NCBI RefSeq assembly: GCF_025821625.1
Contig: NZ_JACKSH010000121.1
Location: 1 to 44,333, forward strand
Direction: 5' to 3'
From: Mycolicibacterium pyrenivorans
Lineage (GTDB): Bacteria; Actinomycetota; Actinomycetes; Mycobacteriales; Mycobacteriaceae
Length of the DNA: 44,333 nt
Shown in pieces: positions 1 to 9,400 of the stretch. The position numbers and the translations under genes are program-made. The notes under the pieces are model-generated. The model was not told where the DNA came from and did not search any database. It saw only the letters and a list, made by a program, of their open reading frames with translations. How positions within the stretch are numbered: the stretch's first letter is position 1; the number at the start of each line of letters is the position of its first letter.

Positions 1-2
1 AC

Positions 3-104
3 TGGCTGCATCACTACAATCATCACCGACCCCACACCGGCATCGGCGGAAAAACACCCATCGAACGCCTACGTGTTCACAACCTGCCCGTGAAGAACAG
101 CTAG
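3..104 (+). mobile_element. 3' end of an IS481-like transposase (truncated by window edge)
   Basis: The first bases translate in one open frame as WLHHYNHHRPHTGIGG followed by KTPIERLRVHNLPVKNS and a stop. The HHYNHHRPHTGIGG block is the typical C-terminal end of the DDE integrase core in IS481/IS3-type transposases. The upstream part lies outside the window. The stop codon sits right where homology to a VapC toxin gene begins on the other strand, so the right end of the insertion sequence is probably within about 85-105. I infer the terminal repeat to be close to TGTTCTTCACGGGC read on the minus strand; it cannot be confirmed without the left end. Confidence 0.75.
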
Positions 105-197
105 GGCGCTACGCAGCGCAGTCACCTCCGGCACCTGCGGAGGCGAGTCGCGACGGTATGCCAGCGACCACACGCCGGTATCGACCAGGAGTGCCAT
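69..197 (-). pseudogene. vapC: VapC-type PIN toxin, truncated by insertion sequence
   Basis: The ATG at 197 overlaps the vapB stop by one base (TGATG). The frame reads MALLVDTGVWSLAYRRD and goes on to about residue 32 (VPEVTALRSAL), then runs into insertion-sequence DNA and stops at 69. This is the start of a VapC PIN-domain ribonuclease, including the first catalytic Asp in LVDTG. Intact VapC proteins are about 130 residues, so most of the catalytic domain is missing and no toxin can be made from this copy. The rest may lie on the far side of the insertion sequence, outside the window. Confidence 0.8.
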
Positions 198-421
198 CAG
201 GGATCGGCAGCGAGGTTACGATCCAGCGACCGACGATCGTCCTTGTAGTCGTAGGAGTCGTCCCAATCGAGGGTCCCAAACGACTCGACGAGCTTGGCCT
301 GCGCGCGGCGTGCGATGAACTCTTGGAGAGCCAAGGTCACCGCCTCTTTCTTTGTTCGAACCCCGCTAACCGCGAGCGCTTCTTGGAGCAGCTCTGGATC
401 AATACCGAGATTTGTAGCCAA
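197..421 (-). CDS. vapB: VapB-type antitoxin
   Basis: This 74-residue protein reads MATNLGIDPELLQEALAV and continues with TKKEAVTLALQEFIARR, the ribbon-helix-helix pattern of VapB antitoxins; the C-terminal half (FGTLDWDDSYDYK) is the segment that normally wraps the VapC toxin. The start codon is TTG at 421, supported by a GAGGTGA ribosome site at 428-434. It lies just downstream of pglW on the same strand and overlaps the broken vapC. A TAAAAT box at 442-447 (minus strand) could be its -10 element. With its toxin disrupted it is an orphan antitoxin. The family call is secure; whether it still binds DNA is unknown. Confidence 0.85.
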   Translation of the reverse strand: MATNLGIDPELLQEALAVSGVRTKKEAVTLALQEFIARRAQAKLVESFGTLDWDDSYDYKDDRRSLDRNLAADP

Positions 422-476
422 TGTGAATCACCTCACACACGATTTTACACAGAGCCATGTGTGGACGCTGACGTCC

Positions 477-3400
477 TCATCCTATGGCCGCCTCCTCCGA
501 CACCAGGACTTTCATGTCTGCCTCGGTGAGCGGGATGTACTGCTCCGGGCTGTTGATTGGCAACGACACCCCGTCAACCAGCGGACCGCCGCCGCCCGCA
601 AAATGCGGCTGCGGCAGGGTGGCCCACATCGAATATTCCGGTGGCGCAGTCAGATCGGTCCAGGTGCTCACGATACCGAGTTGACCGTAGGCAGCCAGCG
701 TGGAGAGATCGGTCAGCACGACGGGCCCGTGCACCGCAGCGACCGCCTCAACTACGGCCGGGACCGCTTGAGCGACAAAACCCCGCAGGCCCTCGCGGTC
801 GGTGGCGGCACCGGCATCGGCGGCCAGGATCATGTTCCAGTCAAGCCCCACCGCGGCGGCGCGCTCACGCATCGCGTCCAGGATCGCGTCGGTGACGTTG
901 ATGCGGGTGGCTCCGAACCGCCCGCAGAGCGCGTCGGCCACCGCATCGCAGTGTCCCAGCGGCACGCCCAGCGCACGGAACCGACGTTCACCGGAACCGA
1001 TGGCGTGCAACAACCCTGATCCCGACTCGACCCCGGCCGGCGACGCGACGGTGATGGTCTTGAAGGTGGGGATCGTCGACCCTTTCGGCTCGCTCGTCGC
1101 CGGGAATTGATACCGGGCTCTGGTCTCGTTCCAGCCCATACCGGGCGCCACGAAGGCCACCATGTCGTCGAGGGCCGGACGACGAGGCAAGGCGCCGCGG
1201 AGGGCCGGGAAGCGGGCATTGAGCCGGTCCTCAAGCTCGGTACGGCCGAAGGCATCCTTCTTGGACAACCCCTGCAACACGATCCGCACCGCCGCGTCGA
1301 CCGGCAGGGTGGACGCATGCAACTCGTCTCGCGAGGTGAGCCCGATCTCCGGCGAGGCGGTCGCCGCGATCGCCAGCAGCACGTGAGCGTCGATCTCCAC
1401 CTCGGACACGTCAACACCGAGGACCGAGGCCGCATCCTTGAGGAGGCGGGGCTCGGCGTCCGCGGCAGGCACCAGCGCGGTCCCCTGCTGCTGCGCTGCG
1501 GCGACCAGACGTTCCGCCGAACGCGCCAACGCCGCCGGCAACCGACGATCGACTGCCTCGGTGGCGAGCATCGCCACCGTCCCGGCCCCGTGGCGACGCA
1601 CCATCTCGATGGAGGTATGCCCGGCTTGGTCGGCACCGGTCCCCTCGGACTTCTGACCGCACGCCAGCACCAGCCGCAGCACCCCGAGTGCGGCACGTTG
1701 CGGATCGGCGACACCGTTGATCTGCATGTCCGCCACTGCTTCTCGGGCCAGCAGATCCGGACTGGAGGCACCGCCCGAGGCCACCAGGAGGGTGTGCGCA
1801 CGCTGATACAGGTCGCCGACGGTGAGCGCCAGACGCTGCGCGGTGAACGCCCGTACCGGGTCGTCGGAGTGCAACAATCCACCGAACTCCCCGAAGATCT
1901 GCGCGACGCGCCCCGGCGTGACGCCGACACGCGCACCGAGGTCCGCGTAAGTGACGAACGGGTCTTCCGGGGCGTTCTCATGGGTGCCGAGCAGCAATTC
2001 GAGCACTTGCCGGCGCATCACTGTGGGCTTGCGGCCCGCTGCGTTCTTCAGGTCGGTGATCAGGTGGGCCAGCGAGTCATACGGCGGGACAGCGGGCTGG
2101 GGGTCGTCGTCGAATTCGACGGCGATGGTCGGCGCGCCGGGTCGCTGCTTATCCGCGGTGGGCGTAGCCGAAGCCTTGAATGCCGCGACCCAGGCCTCGC
2201 GCATGGCGGCCGCGGTGTCGTGGCGCCGCCGGGCGTCGCGCGCCAGCGCCGTGCGGAAGAACTCGGCGAGCGCCGCCGCGCGGGTCGGGCTCAGACCCGC
2301 GTCGGTGAAGACTTCGGCGTCGACGGAGACGTCGTCGTTGATCGCGCGGGGGTCCGAGAGCCCATCACCGTAAACCGGTGTCGATGCGGTCGCCATCTCG
2401 TAGAGCACCACGGCAGCCGAATAGCGTTCCGCCGCAGAGTCAAAAGCGGTGCGCGTGCCCATGCCGAGGAAGGGGTCGCGGTAAGGCGGGGTCCCCGACT
2501 CGATCTGGGTGACGCCGGCCCGCGACAGCGAGAAATCGAACAGGGCCAGCCGCGTCTTGGCTCGCTTTCCCTTGGTCGCGGTCCGCGCCATACCGAGGTT
2601 CGCCGGTTTGATGTCGCGGTGGGCGATCCCGATCGCGTCGAGAGCCATCACGGTATCGAGCAGTTCGGTGCCCCAGGTCTTGAGTTGCGCCTCGCTGAGC
2701 GCCATGTGCCGGACGAGGTCCGAGAGGGTCTGCTCGCCGCAGTCGGACAGCAGCAGCGCGGTGTGCCCGGACAGGTCCAGCGGCGGTCCGAGGATCTCGA
2801 CGACACCCACGATCTTCGGATTCTGTTGTCCCAGTTGGTTCAACACCTCGGCTTCGTCGTAGAGCCGGGCGGTCGACGAGTCGTCGAGGCCCACCTTGAG
2901 GACCCGCTGCGCGTCGTCGTCCTCATGGTCGTGCACCAGCACCCCGCGGGCCGTCGAGCCGGCACCGAGCACCTTGATCACCTCGAACCGGCCATCGCCG
3001 AGTTCGGTACCCGGAAGCGGGTTCAGCGGATCGGGTGCTGGTTCGGCGTTCGGGCGGTGTTCGGCCGAGTATCTCTCCAACGCTGCACGAAACTCCGCTG
3101 CCCCGAAGCGTGGCAGACCCGACTTGGGGTCGGTGTCGACCCGGTCGGACACCGACGGCTTGGTGGCCTGCAGCACCAACGTCCGCAGTAGCTCGTCGAC
3201 GAACCGACCGCCCGAGGCGGCGAGGTCCAGGCCGCCTTCGCTGCGCAGCCGCTGGAGCAATTCACTCCGGCTGCGGGCAGGCGACTCCTCCGTCAGAAGG
3301 AAATAGGCCAGCGCACCAAGGGAGAAGACGTCGACCGCGATCCGGTCCGCGCTCGGCGACCACCGGTCCTCGGGAGCCTGGTAGACGTCGTCGTCGCTGG

Positions 3401-4619
3401 CCGTCCCCGGGGACTGCGGGCCGAGCATGGTTGAGGACGCCGACGCCGACGTCGAAGAGTGGATGCGGCCGGCCCACGACCAGTCGGCGAGCCGGATCTC
3501 GACCTTCTGCTCCTGATCCAGCCGTCCGGTGTTGATCAGCACCGAACTCGGGCTCAGTCCGCGGTTGGACACCTGGTTGCGGTGGGCGTAGGCCAGCGCG
3601 TCAGCGACCGCCGCGAGGATCGTGATCTGCTGCTCAGCGGTCAGCGCCCGGGTTTCTACGGCGAGGTCCAGTGGCTCATAGCCGGAGAGCTCCGGGTAGA
3701 TGAGGACGGTGTTGCCGTCATCGTCCAAAGTGAGATCCTCGGGCGGGACGATCGACTCCTGGCGCAGCGATTTGATGAGCGTGTACTCGCGCTGGATGCG
3801 CCGGTGCGCCGCGGCGCGGGTCTGTGGTGGGGCACCGCGACGGGCGGTGACGATGCGTCCACGTCCACGGTCACCAGTGAGCTTGTGGACGACCTCGAAC
3901 TCCTGCCAATCCTCGCCGCTGGCGATGGTCGAGCCGGTGATGGTCCATGAGCCGGCGTCCCGTTCGGTGCGGCGGGTCGCTCCGAGTTCCCGCAGGGCCA
4001 GCGCGACGATGACGCTCATGTCCTCGCCGTACTGTCGTGGCCCCTCGCTGGGTGGCTCGAGCAGGCGGGCCGCGATGCCCGGGAGCCCCGTCTGGTCCTC
4101 GCGCCCGTCGATCCCGTACAAATTGGACTTGGCCAGGTCGGAGAGGTCGGCGTGGAAGCTGTCGCCGTGGAAGAACACTTCTTCCTGGATGAACGGCAAC
4201 GACCGCAGCACTGCATCCACATTCAACCCGTTGTTGAGAGCGACCTTGCGGGCCTCCTCTTTGAGTCGCGATGCAAGCTTCTGCGCCTTGTGGCGGGTGG
4301 TGAGCAATGCCGAGCGCTGGGTGCGACTCTGCCGGCTATGCCCGGTCAGGATCCAGTTCTTCTCGTTGCCGGTGAGCACGCCGTTGTAACTCTTGAGCTC
4401 CACCATGTGCAGCCGCCGGCGGCCGAGAACCAGGGCGTCGACCTCGTTCCACCCCCCGTGGTTGTCCATGAACTCGAAGTTGGTCCAGACACGGTAAGGC
4501 GTCGTCAGCGGAATGATGCTGCGCAGTAGCTCCAGCCCTTCAGCTTCGTGGGCGTACGCCGACTTGGAGACCTCGATCCACCGGTCGTCCGACGTCACGT
4601 CACCCCTTGCTGAACTCAC
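477..4619 (-). CDS. pglW: PglW-type protein: NERD nuclease-like domain, pseudokinase and Ser/Thr kinase
   Basis: A 1380-residue protein with the layout of PglW, the kinase of type 2 BREX (Pgl) phage defence. Residues about 12-90 form a NERD domain with a D61...E74-L-K76 nuclease-like signature. Residues about 235-500 are a kinase fold with lost catalytic residues (NRG at 352 for HRD, DWS at 379 for DFG). Residues about 545-810 are a kinase with glycine loop LGAGSTARGV, K575, HRDIKPAN at 667 and DFS (not DFG) at 695. A helix-turn-helix near 890-910 (YADLGARVGV) precedes a long C-terminal part. The start is GTG at 4619; a second GTG eight codons in, after AAGGGG, is also possible. No PglX, PglY, PglZ or other BREX gene is in the window, so this copy stands alone here. 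Its target is unknown. Confidence 0.85.
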   Translation of the reverse strand: MSSARGDVTSDDRWIEVSKSAYAHEAEGLELLRSIIPLTTPYRVWTNFEFMDNHGGWNEVDALVLGRRRLHMVELKSYNGVLTGNEKNWILTGHSRQSRTQRSALLTTRHKAQKLASRLKEEARKVALNNGLNVDAVLRSLPFIQEEVFFHGDSFHADLSDLAKSNLYGIDGREDQTGLPGIAARLLEPPSEGPRQYGEDMSVIVALALRELGATRRTERDAGSWTITGSTIASGEDWQEFEVVHKLTGDRGRGRIVTARRGAPPQTRAAAHRRIQREYTLIKSLRQESIVPPEDLTLDDDGNTVLIYPELSGYEPLDLAVETRALTAEQQITILAAVADALAYAHRNQVSNRGLSPSSVLINTGRLDQEQKVEIRLADWSWAGRIHSSTSASASSTMLGPQSPGTASDDDVYQAPEDRWSPSADRIAVDVFSLGALAYFLLTEESPARSRSELLQRLRSEGGLDLAASGGRFVDELLRTLVLQATKPSVSDRVDTDPKSGLPRFGAAEFRAALERYSAEHRPNAEPAPDPLNPLPGTELGDGRFEVIKVLGAGSTARGVLVHDHEDDDAQRVLKVGLDDSSTARLYDEAEVLNQLGQQNPKIVGVVEILGPPLDLSGHTALLLSDCGEQTLSDLVRHMALSEAQLKTWGTELLDTVMALDAIGIAHRDIKPANLGMARTATKGKRAKTRLALFDFSLSRAGVTQIESGTPPYRDPFLGMGTRTAFDSAAERYSAAVVLYEMATASTPVYGDGLSDPRAINDDVSVDAEVFTDAGLSPTRAAALAEFFRTALARDARRRHDTAAAMREAWVAAFKASATPTADKQRPGAPTIAVEFDDDPQPAVPPYDSLAHLITDLKNAAGRKPTVMRRQVLELLLGTHENAPEDPFVTYADLGARVGVTPGRVAQIFGEFGGLLHSDDPVRAFTAQRLALTVGDLYQRAHTLLVASGGASSPDLLAREAVADMQINGVADPQRAALGVLRLVLACGQKSEGTGADQAGHTSIEMVRRHGAGTVAMLATEAVDRRLPAALARSAERLVAAAQQQGTALVPAADAEPRLLKDAASVLGVDVSEVEIDAHVLLAIAATASPEIGLTSRDELHASTLPVDAAVRIVLQGLSKKDAFGRTELEDRLNARFPALRGALPRRPALDDMVAFVAPGMGWNETRARYQFPATSEPKGSTIPTFKTITVASPAGVESGSGLLHAIGSGERRFRALGVPLGHCDAVADALCGRFGATRINVTDAILDAMRERAAAVGLDWNMILAADAGAATDREGLRGFVAQAVPAVVEAVAAVHGPVVLTDLSTLAAYGQLGIVSTWTDLTAPPEYSMWATLPQPHFAGGGGPLVDGVSLPINSPEQYIPLTEADMKVLVSEEAAIG

Positions 4620-5704
4620 CGCTACCTGCGGCTACTGAGGTTATCAACTCGCGGGTGGTGGCAAGTCGTCACGCGATATCTCGCTGGGCCCGCAGAGCCG
4701 GTGCCTGATCCCTGCCTGTGCGGTTCAACGCCGACACGGTGCACCCGCCACGCGCCGCCGTGCTCCTCCAGCTCGGTCGAGCCCTCACGCGGACGCCTTG
4801 CCCGCGCACTCTCAGTTCGTCCAGCTCGGCCTTGCGACAACACCCGCCACGGCCACGTACCGCTGCCCAGCCGGCCCCCTGCCGAGTCGCTCACCCCCGC
4901 GAGAGGGCCCCAGACTCACCACCGGGTGGGCTGGTCGCCAAACGCCGCCGTCTGCACCGCGGCGGCGTTCCCAGCCGTGGCGCACCACATTGCGTAACGC
5001 CACCGATCGTTCGCGCCGCACACCGCGACTGTCGAAGCGCCGCACCGCAGAGCGGCCACCGCCGCGACGCATCCGCGCTATCCGCTCCACGTTGTCGCCC
5101 CGGGGAGCCAGAAACGGCGTGCTGTCGCGGGTCTGTCTCGGCCGCGATCTCACGCACACCGGGTTGTAGTACTCACGCAAACCCAGCACCCCGTTGCCAC
5201 GCTGCTGTGCCTGCAACCCCAACGCATAGCGATGCGAACGCACGCAAAGACCATACGTCGGGGCGTGAGGAACGTAGCCGTCGGCGCAGATGCTGCAATG
5301 CGGCGGCGTTGGCTCCTATGCGACGTGACTGTCGAAGCGCGCTAACTGGGCCGCAGGCTGACGCCGATCAACAACAACTCGCCGCGCCTCTCATGGCCGT
5401 CAGCCCTAGAACCGACACCGAAAAACCGCGTAGCCATAACGCTTCTCGATGACGCCACTGGCCGCCAACCTGTTCAACCATGAGCTGCCCGCGGCTACGT
5501 CCGCTCAGCCGCCGCGGGCCGGATCGCAGCGGCACCGCACAACAGCGTCTCGCCTGCAGTGCGCCCGCCGAGCCACGTGCGCTCCGCTGTGGTGTTCGCG
5601 TCTCGCCTGTCCCTCGGTTCTGGACGCAGCGCCGCTCGGGATGCGAGCGTCCTAGCTGAGGTCGCATCAGGAACCGCCGCCGAGAGGCACTGCTGGATAA
5701 CCGC
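4620..5704. other. About 1.1 kb without a credible gene
   Basis: Several overlapping open frames exist on both strands, but all read as Arg/Pro/Ala-rich or Cys-rich translations typical of GC-rich shadow frames, and none resembles a known family. Short elements recur: GACTGTCGAAGCGC occurs near 5027 and again near 5328, each preceded by GCGGCGGCGTT, at different spacing. These may be decayed remnants of a duplicated gene or plasmid sequence. I see no tRNA, no clear terminator and no intact promoter that I would defend. Confidence 0.5.
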
Positions 5705-6094
5705 CTAATGCATGTGATCGTTTCTCGCACTGCGTTCCTCCACTTTCGGTGCGTGCCGCAGCATCGCGCGGACTTCGCCGATGCCGTCGCCGGTCAGCTC
5801 GGCGATCGTGGTCAGCGTTTCACCACTTTCCTGCAGCAGCTTGACCGCCGCGCCAGCCTCGGCCCGAGTGCCGGCACGCCGCTTGTTGGCCGCGTCGCGC
5901 ACCTGGTCGGTCACCGCCGCCAATCGCTGGGTCTCCCAGGCGTCGATTTCAACCAGTCTGGCCTTGGCCACCATGTAGTTCGCCGCGTTCTCGATGTTCG
6001 CCTTCTCCCGAGCCGCGCGGGCCACATTGGCGCGCCGGGTCGCCTCTCGCGCCCGCCGCCGGGCTTCCACTTTCGACGTACCTGCTGCTGTCAT
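5705..6094 (-). CDS. Small helix-turn-helix protein next to the relaxase
   Basis: I chose the ATG at 6094 (MTAAGTSKVEARRRAREATRR), giving 129 residues; an in-frame start at 6175 would add an unlikely Gly/Cys-rich leader. The N-terminal half is a very basic, Ala-rich helix. The C-terminal part (AVKLLQESGETLTTIAELTG and GIGEVRAML) reads as a helix-turn-helix. Transcribed away from the relaxase across about 300 bp, it sits where relaxosome accessory proteins are found in actinobacterial plasmids, so a role in binding the transfer origin is a reasonable guess. I do not recognise the family by name. No strong ribosome site is visible. Confidence 0.65.
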   Translation of the reverse strand: MTAAGTSKVEARRRAREATRRANVARAAREKANIENAANYMVAKARLVEIDAWETQRLAAVTDQVRDAANKRRAGTRAEAGAAVKLLQESGETLTTIAELTGDGIGEVRAMLRHAPKVEERSARNDHMH

Positions 6095-6283
6095 GAACGG
6101 GACCATAAGAGCGATCAGGCGGTGCGGGCCACCACCACAGCCACATTCGCCGTTCACCAATTTTTCCGCCGCCACACATGCCGCACCAATGCTCCCGACT
6201 CACCCACCGTTCACCCCTCCGCCTCGCCACCGGCCGACCGCCCACTCAGCTCACCTCCGCATAGGCCCCTGCCACACCCCCTC

Positions 6284-6359
6284 AAAAGCCACACACCTCT
6301 TGCATGAAGGTCACGGTTTGGTAACGGCCATTTCGAAGGTGGCTGTGATGGTGGCTTTT
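6284..6359. other. Candidate origin of transfer (oriT)
   Basis: Between the HTH protein and the relaxase lies a 9-bp inverted repeat, AAAAGCCAC (6284-6292) and GTGGCTTTT (6351-6359), framing AT-richer DNA with two close GGTGGCT copies. An inverted repeat directly upstream of a MobF relaxase gene is the expected position and form of an oriT. The nick site cannot be read from sequence alone. An operator for the divergent genes is the alternative. Confidence 0.4.
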
Positions 6360-6402
6360 TCCGCGGCTGGCTCCGTACTTTCGGGCGCATGCAGACCGAG
6401 GG

Positions 6403-9400
6403 GTGCGCTCGGCGGTGATGTCGATGCACAAGCTGACCGCCGGGGACGGTTACCTGTACCTGGTGCGGCAAGTCGCGGCCGCCGACAGCACCGAACGGGG
6501 CCGCTCCACCCTGGCTGACTATTACTCGGCCAAGGGTGAATCGCCGGGCCGCTGGATGGGCCGCGGCCTGGCTGCGTTGGCCGACACCGGAGCCCGTGAG
6601 GTCAGCGACGAAGTGCGTCAAAACGTGTGGGCCGTCGAAGGCGGATCCGTGGTCACTGAGGCGCAAATGAAGGCCTTGTTTGGGTTGGGTTGGCACCCCA
6701 ACGCCGACAAGATTTATGGCCATCTGTCCCCGCGGTTGGGCGTTCAACCCGCAACCGCGGCTGGCCAGTTAGGCCGTAAATATCCTGCGCAGGAGGAGCC
6801 GTCGTCGGAGTTCACCCGTCGTGTCGGAAAAGCGTTCCGCGCTCACAACATCGAGGCCGGTCTGGAGGGCAACGCCACCATCGACGATGACGTGCGGGCA
6901 GGCATCCGTACACAGGTGGCCCAGGAGATGTTCGCCGAGCAATTTGGCCGCGACCCGGCCGATGAGCGGGAGCTGTCAGGGTTCGTTGCGCGGGCCACCA
7001 GGGCACGCACTACAGCGGTGGCCGGCTATGACTTGACGTTCTCTCCGGTGAAGTCGATTTCGGCGCTGTGGGCGATTGCCCCGCCGGAGATAGCCGAGCA
7101 GATCGAGGCCGCTCACGAGGCCGCGGTGGCCGACGTGTTGGAGTGGCTGCAAGACAACGCCGCCTTCACCCGTACCGGCACCAACGGTGTCGCACAAGTC
7201 GACACCGAAGGGCTCATCGCGGCGGTGTTCACCCATCGCGATTCGCGTGCCGGGGACCCCGATCTACACACCCATGTAGCGATCGCCAACAAGGTGTCTT
7301 ACCTCGATCAAAATGGGGTGCGCCGCTGGCTCGCGCTGGATGGACAACCGCTGCACCGGGTCATCGTGGCGGCTTCGGAGATGTACAACACCCGCATGGA
7401 AGTTCACACCATCGACCGCCTCGGTGTGGACTTTGCCGAGGCGTCCCGTGAACGCGGTAAACGACCCGTGCGCGAGATCGTTGGGATGTCAGTGGAATTG
7501 ATGATGCGGTGGTCGAGTCGCGGTATCGCGATCAAGGCCCGCACCGCCGAGCTGGCCAAGCAGTTCCAGCACGATCACGGCCGCGAACCCACCACCATCG
7601 AATCCCTCGCACTGGCTCAACAAGCGACGCTGGAATCGCGTGAAGCCAAGCACGAACCGCGCTCGTTCGCAGAGCAGCGCGCCACCTGGCGCAACCAAGC
7701 TATTGAAGTCCTCGGACACGATGGATTGAACCGCATGCTGGCCACAGTTTTGGCCCCGCGTCGCGCCCAGAAGACGCCGGAAATCACCGCGGAATGGGTG
7801 GCGTCGCGTGCTGTCGCACTCGTCGCCACCGTGGCCGAAACACGCGCGACGTGGCAGGCCCACCACGTGCGCGCCGAGGCCCTGCGGATGGTCCGCGCCG
7901 AAGGCGTCGTACACGTGGCGGGGCTTGTCGAACGGCTCACCGACACCGCACTTTCCGAGGCGTTCTCGGTGCCCCACGCCCGCGTCGAGGACGGCGAGTT
8001 GGGCGAGCCTGTCGCATTGCGTCGCCGCGACGGTTCGAGCGTCTACAGCCGCCACGGCGTGGCGACCTACACCAGCCGCGACGTGCTCACTGCCGAGGAG
8101 CGCATCCTGGCCGCTGTCGCACGCTGCGACGGTCGTATGGCGACGGCGTCCGAGGTCGATCTCGCGCTGTCAGATTCGGCCGCCCGCGGCAAGCCACTCA
8201 ACCTCGGTCAGGCCGCGCTCGTCGAGCAGATGGCCACCAGCGGACGCCGCGTCGCATTGGCGCTGGCGCCCGCCGGGGCGGGCAAGACCACGGCCATGGC
8301 CGCGCTGGCGCATGCGTGGCGCAGCTCGGGCGGACATGTCCTCGGATTGGCTCCGACCGCGGCCGCGGCGATCGTGCTCGGGGAGGATCTGGGCGCGACC
8401 ACCGACACCCTCGACAAGTACGTCCACTGCGCTGATCCGGACAACGCTGCGACATTCGGAACACCGCAGTGGTTCACCGACATCGGACCGGACACGTTGA
8501 TCATCGTCGATGAGGCCGGCATGGCGTCCACCGCGGGTCTGGACGCGATGATCGCTGACGCTCAGCGCAAGGGCGCGAGTGTGCGTCTGGTGGCTGATGA
8601 CTGCCAGTTGGCGTCGATTTCCGCTGGCGGGGTGTTGCGCGACATCGCCACAGAGACCGGTGCGCTGACGCTTTCGGAAGTCGTGCGGTTTCACTCCCGC
8701 GCCGAGGCCGCGGCGTCGCTGGCGCTGCGCGGCGGCGATCCGGCCGGGATCGGCTTCTACATCGACTCCGGGCGCATCCACGTCGGCACCGAACAAACCG
8801 CCGCGGACACCGCGTTTTCGGCGTGGCTGGCCGACCGCAACGCCGGGCGCGACAGCCTGCTCCTAGGACCCACCAACGCGATCGTCGACGACCTCAACGC
8901 CCGCGCCCGCACCGCACGAATTGCTGCCCACGTTGAGGCTGACCCGAACTGGCGGCCGGGTCGGGAAACCGTGCTCGCCGACCAACTCCGCGCCAGCGTC
9001 GGAGACGTCATCCGCACCCGCCACAACGCCCGCTGGCTGCCCCTGTCGGGCACTGATTACGTCCGCAACGGCTACACCTTCGACATCCTCGATGTCGCCC
9101 GCGACGGAGCGCTCCGGGCTCGCCATCGCGGCACCGGGCATGAGATCACCCTGCCGACCGATTACGTCACCGAACACGTCACCCTCGGCTATGCCAGCAC
9201 CATCAACGGCGCCCAGGGCGCCACCGCCGGGCACAGCTGCCACGTGGTGGGTGCTGAGCACCTGACCCGCCAACAGCTCTACGTCGCCCTCACCCGCGGC
9301 CGCGCCGAAAACCACCTGTACCTCTCGACCGCCGAAACCGACCCGCACCGCATCCTGGCCCCCAAGGCCACCCACCCCGACACCGCCGTGGACGTCCTGT

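Noticed and set aside
1107..3191. 694-residue open frame on the plus strand opposite pglW
   Set aside because: It lies entirely inside pglW, is Arg/Gly/His-rich and shows no domain, as expected for the antisense frame of a GC-rich gene.
4718..5452. 244-residue open frame in the gene-free region
   Set aside because: Arg/Pro/Ser/Cys-rich composition, competing frames on both strands and no ribosome site; no likeness to any family.
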